Shown: positions 45,014 through 54,605, counted from the first letter of the stretch. The stretch is DNA of 64,000 bases from Rugalucina vietnamica (GCA_964017185.1 OZ024878.1:2335151-2399150), one strand, 5' to 3'. Numbers and translations: made by a program. Notes: a model not told the origin generated them from the letters alone.

Positions 45014-45250
45014 ATGAGCCACCTCGTGGGAAAACCAACAATGTGGTTTCCGAACATACCCGACACGAACCGGCCTGTACAGTCACAGAAGATGGCTAGA
45101 GGCTGGAAATTTCGGATATAAAAAGAAGAGGAATTGTACTATCCGAGTAGCGAAAACAAAGGCGCTGATCAGCTTAGCGGTTACCGCGAAGCTGATCTGC
45201 GTCTTTGTTTTCGCCTATGCAGATTGTTGGCTTTCCCATGAAGCGGCTTA
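45014..45250 (+). mobile_element. MITE D
   Basis: GAGCCACCTCGTGGGAAAAC to TTGGCTTTCCCATGAAGCGG. It is closely similar to the 17041-17281 copy, including ACAGAAGATGGCTAGAG and CTATCCGAGTAGCGAAAAC. Confidence 0.75.
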
Positions 45251-45379
45251 TATTTTCCCATGCTTGGGTATAACCGTTTATTTTGCTTTTGTTTTGTGCG
45301 GTTTGTTTTGTAGTCGATGTTGGTAGATTACTAGAACTATTTGAAATCAAACTGCTCACACCAAAACTCCACTTTGTAT

Positions 45380-45590
45380 ACAAGGGTATACATATTTTCT
45401 TATTTTTGCTGCATGGATTGCGGGTGTGTACTCGTTAGAACCGCCTCAACGAGGCGGCTGTAACATGCACCAGCAGGATCAAAGTTTTGAGTAATGATAA
45501 GAAAAAATATTTATTTTAACTGATATTTTTTTCAATTTTTACAGGTCGGGAACAAATCTGTATATTACATGGGCGTGTTAATTTTCATCC
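45380..45590 (+). mobile_element. MITE B, partial
   Basis: TATTTTCTTATTTTTGCTGC, GTACTCGTTAGAACCGCCTC and AACGAGGCGGCTGTAACATG are present. The left end is missing and the right end reads GGGCGTGTTAATTTTCATCC. Confidence 0.7.
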
Positions 45591-45749
45591 AACAGACAGT
45601 ACCTATGTAAGGTTTGTACCCAATCCTGTGTAAGTTTGTTTCGGACAAGGTGTAGACAAAAGGTCCAATAAAACACAGAGACAGTTCTAGTTTCCATATG
45701 GTTATTATGATAAGGCACATAGTAGAATGAAGATGTAGTTATCATTATT

Positions 45750-45997
45750 AAGCCGCCGCATGGGAAAACCAACAATCTACATTATGCGAAAACAAAGACG
45801 CACATCAGCTTCGCAGTAACTGATCAGCGCCTTTGTTTTCGCTACACTGACAGTACCATTCTTCTACTTTCTAAATCCAAAATTTCCAGCCCCTAACCAT
45901 CTTTCGCTTTGTACAGAAGTAAAAGTAGGCAATGGTCTGTTTGTGTCGGACTTGTTCGTAAAAGAAATTGTTGGTCTTCTCATGACGCGGTTCATAT
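45750..45997 (-). mobile_element. MITE D
   Basis: AAGCCGCCGCATGGGAAAAC to TTGGTCTTCTCATGACGCGG, in opposite orientation to the 45014 copy. GATCAGCGCCTTTGTTTTCG marks the inner region. Confidence 0.7.
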
Positions 45998-46925
45998 GTA
46001 CAAGTATAATCACAGTTTGCTTAGGAATGATCACAGACAGAACAATTCAAATATTGCACGGCGACGCTTGGAAATGCATTGCACAGTCCGATATAGATGG
46101 ACAAGTGAATATTAAGTCGACTTAAAGTAGTAGTATACAAACTGGTCAAAATAAGTTAAGCCCCATGTCGATTTTTCTCCATAATGTTAAATTGCCTAAG
46201 TTTAACAGTTTATTTAGAAAGTTTCAACAGCGATTGAAAAAGCTCACCAAATCAAAGTTAAACAACACAATCTAACACATGATTACAAAATGTTTCAAGT
46301 TGAAATACAGATTGTCTTTCGATATATATATGCTTCATCATCCATAAGTGTCAAGATTTTTGCAATTTTTACTATAGGAATGATAGGGAGCGTTTCGTGA
46401 CGTCTACTAAAACACCCGTCACTCTTTAGCAAATGTGCTGATATAAATCTATCCGTGTTTAGAAGAATGATTCAAGCTTCATTGCTGTAAATTGCATGTA
46501 AAAACGTTCATAAGTCAAAAGTTATGCCAAAACAAATTGGAAGATTTATGCAGTAAGTCTATGGAAAAATCAGATTTTGACATACAATGCTTGTATAGTA
46601 CTCTGCTGCTTTTACAGTACTCTGCACCTTGGTTAAAATGACTTGACGCAGCGGTCTGTACAAACATCAAATAGCAATTATCTGAAAAGAAGTACTGTAT
46701 TGACTCAAAGTGCTCATAAATCGCTAATAATCTTATGTATTTAAACTATTGGCAATTCCTAAAACGGATTTTTAACTCTGTATACAGGAGCATAAAGTGA
46801 GTGTGTCCTTATGTTTTTAAAGATTTGAATGTTCGACAAAGTCAGAATAAAATATCATTTTGTTTAAAAGCGGAATAGGGAGTGAACGTTTATTGCTATT
46901 ATAAACCATCAATTTACATGTTTTC
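45998..46925. other. Unassigned region
   Basis: No repeat or exon was recognised. Confidence 0.4.
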
Positions 46926-47201
46926 CATCAGAACAACATGTCCATGAAATAAATACCCCCTTATACCCCACTTTTACATAGTAAAACTGGGGTATGCAGT
47001 TAATACCTATTTTTCATCTTTGCTCCAAAACATAGATTGTGGGTACTCGTTAGAACCGCCTCGTCGAGGCGGTTCTAACGTGTACTCACAATCTATGTTT
47101 TGAACAAAAATAAGAAAAATATCAAGATTTTTAGCTGAAAATTTTTATTTTTTAAAACATCAAAAAATATCTGATTATAACATGGACAAGTTTTCATAAC
47201 G
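46926..47201 (+). mobile_element. MITE B with intact central palindrome
   Basis: CATCAGAACAACATGTCCAT to CATGGACAAGTTTTCATAAC. The centre is a near-perfect palindrome: ATAGATTGTGGGTACTCG, TTAGAACCGCCTCG and its inverse over 47033-47099. A stray family B end lies at about 47440-47495. An A23 run lies at 47344-47366. Confidence 0.85.
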
Positions 47202-47859
47202 CACACCATCTTCTTTCGATGAGAGTGTAGACAAAGCGAACACGATGAGAACACATCTGGTTGAGGAATTTAAGCACCATTGGTCCACGACAAATATCTG
47301 AAACAGAAAATATCAATAGGTGACGTGGTATGGTTGTAAAGCTGAAAAAAAAAAAAAAAAAAAAACAATTTTGTTTAATAGCTGATATGACAAGAATCAA
47401 ACAATATTTGAATGAAAATGTTCAAATGCTACTTGTGAAAAGAAATCTCTGTATATTGCACGGTAATGTTTTCGTTACGATATCATAGCTATAATACTTT
47501 AATGTTATTAACCAAATCAAGATTTTTATTAATTAACTACCAAAAGTCCATATCGGTCCATATCATCTTCTTGGCACCTCAAGCATACATGTACCTTTGC
47601 CATTCTTAGCGCCCATGTCTGACATTCTTTTCAAAGATGATTTTTGTTTGTTCACTATTATACTCAATCGGCTGAATCGCCGCCATTGCTTTTGTCTCAA
47701 TTCATTCAACGTGGCACGTGGTCTTGCGTGTCGTATTTTGACCAATCAGATGTAGGGATTTCCATATAGATAGAAAGTCAATCGATATAGATACGAGGTC
47801 AACCATATTAGTGCGAGGTCAGCTGTATTAGGTCGAGGTAAAATCCAGTAAAAACTATA

Positions 47860-47860
<1 letters not shown>

Positions 47861-47891
<31 letters not shown>
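47861..47891. repeat. Poly(A) run, 31 bp
   Basis: An uninterrupted A tract preceded by short degenerate GAGGTCA-type repeats (about 47790-47840). It could be the tail of an unrecognised plus-strand retrocopy. Confidence 0.85.
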
Positions 47892-47892
<1 letters not shown>

Positions 47893-47924
47893 GTCACCAG
47901 TATGCCACAGAGCAAATTCTCTGT

Positions 47925-48100
47925 ATGAAAATTTAAACTGAAATCCTGTAAGAGCAGTAAACACATTACTGAGAAAGGGGATGTGCCTTACCGCGGTTTC
48001 GACTATTAAAGTCTCGTCAGTGACCCCTATAGATTTGGCATAATTGAGCCAAATGGGAATTACTGAAATTTTGCAACTTTCAATAGGGTAGTCGATTCAA

Positions 48101-48106
<6 letters not shown>
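47925..48106 (+). repeat. Repeat P, left part of a split tandem copy
   Basis: From AATTTAAACTGAAATCCTG through ACCGCGGTTTCGACTATTAA to TCGATTCAAAGACT. The P sequence stops at the LINE poly(T) and resumes at 50278. Confidence 0.8.
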
Positions 48107-48141
<35 letters not shown>

Positions 48142-50277
48142 TCCGCAGGCTTCTCCGAAGGATGAGTGATATGACAGAAAGAAGAGAAGATGATATGATG
48201 GTTGAATGATGATATCCATTGTTTTTATTTTCTTGTTTGACATTTCACACAAAACTATACATGTTGAAAGCATACTTGTTTAGAGGTGATAGAGTTTATA
48301 GCACTGAACAACATTATGTAAATTCATTATGATAATTCCTCATATGCTTACTACTCTACAACAAAAATCACGGAAAATACCAATTTATTTCATAAATAAT
48401 AACATTTAAATTTATCAGTTGAAAACCATAGTTATTCACTGATTCTGGCTGCCGCGGTGAGCTTCATGACTATAAAGCTCGCCAAGACTTCCAGAAACGG
48501 GTTTTAATTTACCGTTTTAGAGGATTGAGGAGTTGTCTGCCTTTGATTAACTACAATATACTTACAACAGAAAACATAAATTAAGTGTCGAAGGAAGATA
48601 GAAGTATGATGCAGTACCCTCGCATAGACACACGATTTAGGAGACGGTTTGAAGACTAAATCGCGGTCATTATGTTCGGGTATATGCATACGATGGTATT
48701 TAGTGGAAAGGGAGTAGAACAGAAGTATGAATGATGAGAAAGCGTACAGAAGTAATATCTATGACATGACTATTCAAAGTGTTTCAGCATGCAAATAATT
48801 TTTCTGAACTTTGGTTCAGCTCTTGTCAGATCGATGAACCTAGCTGCATTTGCTATTTTACGAACGATTGTATCAAAAACCTGATCTGATGTGAAACTTT
48901 TATTTTCATGTTTAATGAGATTTCTTATTTTCCAGATTTCCCATTTGAAAATATGCAGTATAAAATTTACAAAGATTCTGATGATTTTGTTGTTGTTTGA
49001 GTATCCAGTAATAATTTCCCATGAATGAAGCAGTATACTGCAATCAAAATACATGTTTATTATATTGTTAATTTCATTTTTCAGACGTCTAATAATTTCT
49101 TTGGAAACAGAACATAATACAAAAAGGTGTTTTACGTCTTCAGTTTCTATCTTACATAAATGGCAGACACCGTCAGAGAAATTCATAAGTTGAAGCCTGT
49201 GCTCAGTAAATATTGCATTGTGAAGAAGTTTCCAGTGAAATTGTTTTTCTTTATTGCTACAGGGTGTTTCAAGGGATGTGCGCCATATCATTTTCCAATC
49301 AAAATCTTTGTTGAATAAAGTGTTCCATTTTATTTGACATTTTGGTTGATAAGTTCCATCTAACAAGAAGTTGTGCAAAAATTTAAGCTTTAATTTATCA
49401 GGTTCTACATATTTTCCATTCATGTATATCTGTAAATTTTGATTAATGCAAAAAGAAGTACAAGCAGGTTCTGAGGTACATGTTTCTCTTAATATACTGA
49501 CCCATGAATTCGGTATGCTGTTTTTTATTTTATTATATCTTTGTCGCCAATTTGTTTTATCTACCAGCCTATCTTTTATATAATTTTCATCATAAAAGGT
49601 ATTTGTGTTTTTATTCCATATGTCATTTACCGTTTTAATATTACTTTTGCAAAAATTTTGATAAAGAAGAGGCGTATTTCTAACAGAGATGCTATTGTTA
49701 CCGAACAGGTTTGACTCCAGAATGGAACTTTTATCAGTTATCTTTATTCTGCCTCTAAAAACAATCCAAGAATAAATGACCCTTTGGTAAAAAACAGGGA
49801 GGTCCGAAGTATCTAGGCCTTTTATATTTGAAACTTTGCAAAGAAAGAAACTGTCATTATATTCTAAATCAAATTTTCGAAGCCAGTTCTTTCCTATCAT
49901 GTTCCAGTGGGCCTTTTTGGATTCAATGATATTATAAAAAACTTTAATTTGTTTGGATATCAAAATGTTACGTAAATTTGGCATATTAACCCCTCCGAGT
50001 TCTTTATTAAGATACATAGTGTTTCTACTGACCAAAGCTTGTTTGCTGTTCCATAGGAATGACCAAAATAATGACTCTATCTCTTTCACAAATTTTTCTG
50101 GAATGATAAGTGATTCCGTTAAAAAGCCTATTTGTGATAGAAGTAAGGTTTTAATAACTAATACTTTTCCTGTCAATGTCAAGTCTCTACTTTTCCATAT
50201 TTTAATGCAATTTTTCATTTTATTGATTTTCTCTAACCATATTGCAGTTTCATCTATGTTGTATCCATGATGGATCC
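48107..50277 (-). mobile_element. L1-like LINE, 5'-truncated, nested in repeat P
   Basis: On the minus strand: ORF2 C-terminal part, 3' UTR (about 48769-48141) and a poly(A) tail of ~36 (T run 48105-48140). The left flank ends ..CAAAGACT and the right flank starts CAAGACTAGC, so AAGACT is the visible target duplication; uninterrupted P copies read CAAAGACTAGTAAAATCC. Truncation lies between the RT core and the thumb. All features of target-primed insertion are present. Confidence 0.9.
48770..50275 (-). CDS. L1-like LINE ORF2, C-terminal part
   Basis: One open frame from the truncation point (reading LGIHHGYNIDETAIWLEKIN before the first ATG at 50218) to the stop at 48770, about 500 codons. 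It corresponds to the region after the RT core of L1/Tx1-type ORF2: WKSRDLTLTGKVLVIKTLLL, then FLWNSKQALVSR with GGVNMPNLR, a FHWKLLHNAIFTEHRL block and a CCHC knuckle in CHLCKIETEDVKHLFVLC. Endonuclease and RT catalytic domains are absent, so no enzyme activity is expected. The lack of stops suggests a recent insertion. Confidence 0.85.
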   Translation of the reverse strand: MHHGYNIDETAIWLEKINKMKNCIKIWKSRDLTLTGKVLVIKTLLLSQIGFLTESLIIPEKFVKEIESLFWSFLWNSKQALVSRNTMYLNKELGGVNMPNLRNILISKQIKVFYNIIESKKAHWNMIGKNWLRKFDLEYNDSFFLCKVSNIKGLDTSDLPVFYQRVIYSWIVFRGRIKITDKSSILESNLFGNNSISVRNTPLLYQNFCKSNIKTVNDIWNKNTNTFYDENYIKDRLVDKTNWRQRYNKIKNSIPNSWVSILRETCTSEPACTSFCINQNLQIYMNGKYVEPDKLKLKFLHNFLLDGTYQPKCQIKWNTLFNKDFDWKMIWRTSLETPCSNKEKQFHWKLLHNAIFTEHRLQLMNFSDGVCHLCKIETEDVKHLFVLCSVSKEIIRRLKNEINNIINMYFDCSILLHSWEIITGYSNNNKIIRIFVNFILHIFKWEIWKIRNLIKHENKSFTSDQVFDTIVRKIANAARFIDLTRAEPKFRKIICMLKHFE

Positions 50278-50594
50278 CAAGACTAGCAATATCTAAATGG
50301 GCTCAAATTATATGTAAAACATTGGTTAGAAAATGAATCGTAACCAATAATAAAATTCTCATTTCTCAGAATATCCTCGCTGATCTCAAAGGACCAAAAG
50401 AAAATATAACCTGCACTATGGATGATGTACGGAGAGACTTTTTAGGGCCGCCACACGGCACAAAACCAGCTGCAGTAATAGCAAATAAAAATTAAAACTG
50501 AGATCCTTTAAGAGCAGGGAACACATTAATGAGAAAGTGGATGGTCCATACCGCGGTTTCGACTATTAAAGTCTCGTCAGTGACCCTATAGATT
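50278..50594 (+). repeat. Repeat P, right part
   Basis: Resumes with AAGACTAGCAATATC and runs through GGGCCGCCACACGGCACAA into a second unit start (GATCCTTTAAGAGCAGGGAA, ACCGCGGTTTCGACTATTAA) up to CCCTATAGATT, where a mariner-like element interrupts. P continues at 51540 (GCACCATTGAGCCAAA). The P unit therefore recurs here in tandem. Confidence 0.85.
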
Positions 50595-50596
50595 TA

Positions 50597-51537
50597 CGAG
50601 GATGATCCAATAATGATTGAGACTTTTTGAATTATTCCTATGTAAATAAACTTGGCTTATTGTGAATATCTTGATAGCATTGCTCAATGTATTGTGCACA
50701 CGAGACACTGGTTAAAATTCACACTAAGACAAATGCCTTCTGTTGCTTAGCAACGAGAAAATGCGAGTCAACTGTCCTTGGCCACGTGGTACCAATGCTT
50801 ATAAAATGGGTTGCCATGGTAACTGGTGATAAAAATTCCAATCATGGCACACTGTTATTTATAGCGTTTATAAATACCTTTATGCTCTGCAAATATCATT
50901 TACATACAGCTGATAATTCAAGTAGGTTGAGCATTTTTGCGAAAAAAGCTGTGTTTTAGTTGTGAAAAAAATCAATGATTTCGGGGGTAGGGGAGAGAAA
51001 TATCTTATAACCTGAGAAGACATGACACAATTAATTGATTTTAACCTAGAACTGATCAATTATGGGATAAATATTTCACTTGAATTTCAAAAGGGACACT
51101 TAGCCCTTTTGTTTTATGTTGCCTAGCAACGATAGAATTTGGAAAATGCTATAAGCCAGAATTCATAGAGGAAAATGGTTGCTAGGCAACCACGTCTCGA
51201 GTACTAGAGCAAAACTCGAATTGACCAAAGCAAATTATTTCAGAGATGAATGTTAACACAGGCAATACTCAATTATTATAAGATACCGTTTTTAAAGTTT
51301 GTGACATAGCTAGATTTATATAGACTATGTTTGTTCGAATGGGCAAATGGTGGCCATAGATACTGCACGAGTGGTTCTTAAATAACCATAGCAACCAAAG
51401 TTGATGAGCAAATTTGATAAAACACGCTCCGCAGAAAGATCAAATGTGTATCTAGTGAACGAAATTAGTTAACTTGAGCCAGTCAACAAGGTTTATAAAA
51501 CAAGAGAAAAGTCTCAATCATTATTGGATCATCCTCG
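50597..51537. mobile_element. Mariner-like element with perfect TIRs
   Basis: The left end CGAGGATGATCCAATAATGA (+TTGAGACTTTT) and right end AAAAGTCTCAATCATTATTG (+GATCATCCTCG) are perfect inverted repeats of 31 bp, each flanked by TA (50595-50596, 51538-51539). The host P sequence is continuous across the site. Length is 941 bp. The only frame of note, 90 codons at 50687-50959, shows no transposase motif, so it is non-autonomous. The interior carries four RFX-type X-box palindromes. Confidence 0.88.
50742..51191. promoter_or_regulatory. Cluster of four RFX X-box-like palindromes
   Basis: GTTGCTTAGCAAC (50742-50754), GTTGCCATGGTAAC (50810-50823), GTTGCCTAGCAAC (51118-51130) and GGTTGCTAGGCAACC (51177-51191), with a weaker AACCATAGCAACC near 51385. 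All fit the RFX consensus (GTNRCC/N0-3/RGYAAC) closely. They lie in the mariner-like element, 0.6-1 kb beyond the 3' end of the minus-strand gene. Binding is not shown. Confidence 0.55.
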
Positions 51538-51644
51538 TAGCACCATTGAGCCAAAGTACTATATACTAATAAGTTAATTAATAAATACCTTTATCTGGTC
51601 AAAGAGGACTACAGAGTAAAGATGATGTAGTCTTGGGCAGGCCG

Positions 51645-51750
51645 GGGCCAATGTCCTGAGAAATGGTTCAAGCCGGCCTTGGCTATGGTTTTGAGAATTG
51701 GATTCAAACAGTCTCGCGCCAATGTCCTGAGAATTGGTTTTAAGCCATGC
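51645..51750 (+). repeat. Short tandem repeat in 3' flank of gene
   Basis: CCAATGTCCTGAGAA occurs at about 51648 and 51719, with a related TTTTGAGAATTGG between them. It lies just past the stop codon of the minus-strand gene, probably in its 3' UTR. Confidence 0.6.
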
Positions 51751-51776
51751 AGTCGTTGCAGTTCAATTTTATCCAT

Positions 51777-52118
51777 TCAGAACAACATTCCAGCATTTGA
51801 AAGCACTATCAAAATTAACAGCACACTACAACTGGGTTTCAACACACCAACCGCTGAAGATTTATATTCAATAACATCTACATGTATTTCATAACTTTCT
51901 GACTTTGATCCCTTCTCATATTCACCCCCTATCCGTTGTGTCCGATTTGTCCGAGGTATCACATTAGAAGAATTTACAGTATCTCTATTATCTCTATTAT
52001 CGGACGTTACAGGTAGAAACGTTAGTTTCTTTGGGTCTTGCAAGTATACGTGTATTCCAAACATTTGAAAATCTTCATTCATCATACAGTTGGGGAGCTG
52101 GGAGGTATCAAATAGAAA
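51777..52118 (-). CDS. Unnamed extracellular-type protein, last exon
   Basis: Terminal exon of a minus-strand gene. A strong acceptor (long T/C tract then CCAG) ends at 52119; coding starts in phase 0 with FLFDTSQLPNCMMNED and ends at a stop at 51777 after 113 codons. The exon contains MFGIHVYLQDPKKLTFLP, a polar N-rich linker (sites NSS and NRT) and a C-terminal hydrophobic stretch (SVLLILIVLSNAGMLF) that looks like a GPI-attachment or membrane tail. Exon 53775-53956 ends in phase 0, so the join reads ITPLTYP/FLFDTS. I do not recognise a named family, although the pattern resembles uncharacterised invertebrate secreted proteins. Intron 2 carries a solo LTR and MITEs. Confidence 0.7.
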   Translation of the reverse strand, partial: FLFDTSQLPNCMMNEDFQMFGIHVYLQDPKKLTFLPVTSDNRDNRDTVNSSNVIPRTNRTQRIGGEYEKGSKSESYEIHVDVIEYKSSAVGVLKPSCSVLLILIVLSNAGMLF

Positions 52119-52122
52119 CTGG
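52119..52122 (-). promoter_or_regulatory. 3' splice site of last exon
   Basis: On the minus strand, TTTTTCTGTGTTTTCTTTTT then CCAG precedes the exon. It is an excellent polypyrimidine tract and fixes the exon start. Confidence 0.7.
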
Positions 52123-52656
52123 AAAAAGAAAACACAGAAAAACAATAATAACATGACGAAAAACAATTCGTAGCGGTACTTCTAGTGTGGTCTTATTTAT
52201 CTCATGTTTTGGTGTCGATTTTGTGCTTTGTGTGCCTTTTTATGTATTCATTGTTACGTGCCAGGCGTAACTAGAAGATTAAGGAAACCAACAAGTTGGT
52301 TAGCCAGCAACAAGCTTTGTTTAAAATTTAACAAATCTATTTAGAAGTGATTTAACCAGTAATTACATGTGAAACAATCAAAAGCATATATACAATCAAA
52401 CAAAAATGAATGTACAATACCTTTCAAGATGTTAATTCCCTTAAAGAATGTCTGTATGTCCCTCAGAATTTTTAAGATAAGTCTGTATCAGTTTCTGATC
52501 CCAAGAATTAAAGTTTGTTTCAAAATAGCACTATGTCCCAATCCAGAATCGAATATCACAAAATAATCCAATAATAAGTTTAAATTCCAGTAAGATAGAT
52601 TTTGACTTCTTAATAGTAACAGTACCCAAAGATTGTCCTTATGAAAATTTGTAGCC

Positions 52657-52664
52657 CTTATATA
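52657..52664 (-). promoter_or_regulatory. TATA box in solo LTR
   Basis: TATATAAG on the minus strand, 9 bp downstream of the nearest heat-shock-like chain. It would start transcription toward the last exon of the host gene. Confidence 0.5.
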
Positions 52665-52672
52665 GCACTGAG

Positions 52673-52909
52673 GAACATTCAGGATTCTTCCAGCAAATTC
52701 TATGATATCATATACTAAAAATAACAAGTTGTTTACCAAAGTTTAATGTTCTGGAATATTCTAGAGAGGCCATTATCCTTCCAGAAAATTCCACAATATT
52801 CTTTTGACATAAAAAAAGATTTTTCTAGAAGATTCTACATCTTTCCAGGTTCTTCCAGATTTTTCCGGACTTTTCCGTCAAAGAACAATTTGAAATTTCT
52901 AGAAAATTC
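52673..52909 (-). promoter_or_regulatory. Heat-shock element cluster in LTR U3
   Basis: Chains of alternating GAA/TTC with 2-bp gaps: 52892-52909 (GAAATTTCTAGAAAATTC, four perfect units), 52823-52835 (TTCTAGAAGATTC, three perfect), 52779-52801 (TTCCAGAAAATTC perfect, plus CAA and TTC, five units with one mismatch), 52754-52766 (GAATATTCTAGAG, two perfect and one partial) and 52673-52700 (six units with two mismatches). This is the recognition pattern of trimeric HSF1. The cluster spans ~240 bp directly upstream of TATATAAG on the minus strand. Confidence 0.7.
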
Positions 52910-53237
52910 TGCAGTAAACAACCTGTTTATGTCCAATATCTGGGACACTAAAAGTAAATAATTGCTAAGGACAACAAGTAAACATCATATGTATAACATC
53001 ATACTTTCCTGGGCATACTCCCTTGGGAAGTTTACCAGTACTGAATGCACATCTTTCAACAAGTAACTGTCATACATAACATCATATATTTGAGTAAATT
53101 CAGGTTACTGGGTGACAACTTTTAGAAAAACAGCTGATCACTCGTCTTGCGATATTTCTACTTGTGTCAGTACTTGATTGTCAACTTGTTTTCACACCTC
53201 AATTTAGGATGGGACATTGGTTCTGACCGTACCGGAT

Positions 53238-53439
53238 CCTGGCCCCGAGGTTATAAAACCTTTTTCATGCTCAGCTCAGCTGAGACTAGTTTTTATCTTG
53301 CTCATAAATGTTCATAAATTATCAGTTTTTGAGTTTTTAACCTGAATTTTCCACAATGTTTGACTGCCTCAGCATTTATCAGCAGTGTAAATTTCATGCT
53401 CTTTTTTGAAAAAAAAAGTATTATAACATCGGGGCCAGG
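53238..53439. mobile_element. MITE with CCTGGCCCCGA ends
   Basis: CCTGGCCCCGAGGTTATAA (53238-53256) and TTATAACATCGGGGCCAGG (53421-53439) are 19-bp inverted ends with one mismatch around a ~160-bp AT-rich core. It is a short non-autonomous DNA element in intron 2 of the minus-strand gene. Confidence 0.8.
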
Positions 53440-53576
53440 TCGTTAATTTCGTTTACCTTTGCATCAATAAGGGTCTTAGTACTTATAATCTCGATAAACA
53501 ATACTGTTAAGGATTTCTAACATAAAATTCTGCTGCTAACAATATTATGCGGAAAAGGGTGGCCACCCAGTCATCG

Positions 53577-53760
53577 CAAACATAGGCAAACAAGATAGCC
53601 CCAGATGTGACGACACACAACGCGGTGTCCCATCTGGGTACATACGGTTTAAATCCAAAAATGGAATAAAAATTCAAAATCACTTATTATGCCCCTGAAA
53701 ATGACAGTGGACTCACCCAAATGATAATGATGGGCAAGTCCTTTCGTCATTAATGGGTAA
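53577..53760 (+). mobile_element. MITE C, end-truncated
   Basis: ATAGGCAAACAAGATAGCCC, CAGATGTGACGACACACAAC and TAATGATGGGCAAGTCC to TTAATGGGTAA. It ends 15 bp from the donor of exon 53775-53956. Confidence 0.7.
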
Positions 53761-53774
53761 ATATCTATACTCAC

Positions 53775-53956
53775 AGGATATGTTAGCGGTGTGATATGGA
53801 ACCATCCCATACCATCATCAGAATAGAAATTATCAGGTCTGCCCTGAAACACCCAACCAAAGGCCGCAAGATACTCCTCTATATTGTACATCAGGAAAAC
53901 GGGATATATCTTCTCACATGGTAGATTGTTTGACATATTCATGAAGTAATGCGTAC
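53775..53956 (-). CDS. Unnamed extracellular-type protein, penultimate exon
   Basis: Minus-strand exon of 182 bp: acceptor TTTCAG ends at 53957, donor GTGAGT begins at 53774. It starts with two bases completing a Gly codon (G/GT) and continues THYFMNMSNNLPCEKIYPVF, LMYNIEEYLAAFGWVFQ, GRPDNFYSDDGMGWFHITPL, TYP, ending in phase 0. Joined to the upstream exon it reads CLPMMG/THYFMN. The cysteines and the N-glycosylation-type NMS suggest a secreted or surface domain. Perfect phase at both joins is the main evidence that these three exons form one gene. Confidence 0.75.
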
Positions 53957-54197
53957 CTGAAATTACAGTGTATGGTAAGTACATGTATAATTACATGTAC
54001 AACAGAATTATGGATTATAGAGGTTAAACATTAATTTTATAGATTACACGGGTTTCAATAGGCTGTACCATGATACTCGGGCAACCACGGGCATTTTAGT
54101 TTGATTTGGTCCTAAGACAACACAGACATCAGAATAGTCTCATTATCCACTTTCAGGTTGTTCATCTACTGAGATTTTCCAGACTGGTCTAAATTCT

Positions 54198-54477
54198 CAT
54201 TATGAAAACTTGTCCATGTGACAAACAGAGATTTTTTAGCTCTTAAAAACTTGAAAATTTTCGGCTGAAAAAATTGGATATTTTTCTTATTTCTGGTCAA
54301 AACGTAAATTGTGGGTACAAGTTAGAACCGCCTCGGCAAGGCGGTTCCAACGAGTACCCACAATCTATGTTTTGAACAAAAAATAAGAAAAATAAGCATA
54401 CCCCTGTATACCCCAGTTTTGCTATATAAAAGCGGGGTTCAAGGGGGTATACATTACACGGACATGATTTCGCGATG
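54198..54477 (-). mobile_element. MITE B with central palindrome
   Basis: CATTATGAAAACTTGTCCAT to TTCGCGATG. The centre carries AGAACCGCCTCGGCAAGGCG. It lies in intron 1 of the minus-strand gene. Confidence 0.8.
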
Positions 54478-54517
54478 TTAAATGTACGCATGCATGTATA
54501 CAAGTTTCAAATTAAAC

Positions 54518-54605
54518 TGCGGTATGTATGGCCCTCCCGTATTCTCATTAATATGCTCACTGCTTTTAACGGGTCTCAGTTTAATTTTTATCTCATATAT
54601 TAACA
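54518..54605 (-). repeat. Repeat P fragment
   Basis: The reverse complement reads AAAATTAAACTGAGACCCG, TTAAAAGCAGTGAGCATATT and AATGAGAATACGGGAGGGCC, matching the P unit start. Confidence 0.6.

Larger units (their letters stand above)
52252..53081 (-). mobile_element. Solo LTR, 830 bp
   Basis: Starts TGTTACGTGCC and ends CATACATAACA on the plus strand, so both strands give TG..CA with 7-8-bp inverted tips (TGTTACGT / TGTTATGT). It is flanked by the 4-bp duplication TCAT (52248-52251 and 53082-53085), and the interrupted A copy confirms the empty site. No internal region or second LTR is present, hence a solo LTR. The 4-bp duplication suits a Ty3/gypsy-type element, but the superfamily is inferred. 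Minus orientation is chosen because the TATA box TATATAAG (52664-52657) lies downstream of the heat-shock elements on that strand, and this is also the orientation of the host gene. Confidence 0.75.
52170..53225 (+). repeat. Repeat A copy split by a solo LTR
   Basis: Left part 52170-52251 (GGTACTTCTAGTGTGGTC, CATGTTTTGGTGTCG, TGTGCCTTTTTATGTATTCA) and right part 53086-53225 (GTTACTGGGTGACAACTTTT, AAACAGCTGATCACTCG, AGTACTTGATTGTCAACTTG) align to one A copy in order. The 834 bp between them are the LTR plus one copy of its target duplication. Confidence 0.75.

Noticed and set aside
47200..47300. Possible minus-strand exon with TTTCAG acceptor
   Set aside because: Short, no second supporting exon in phase and no recognisable peptide.
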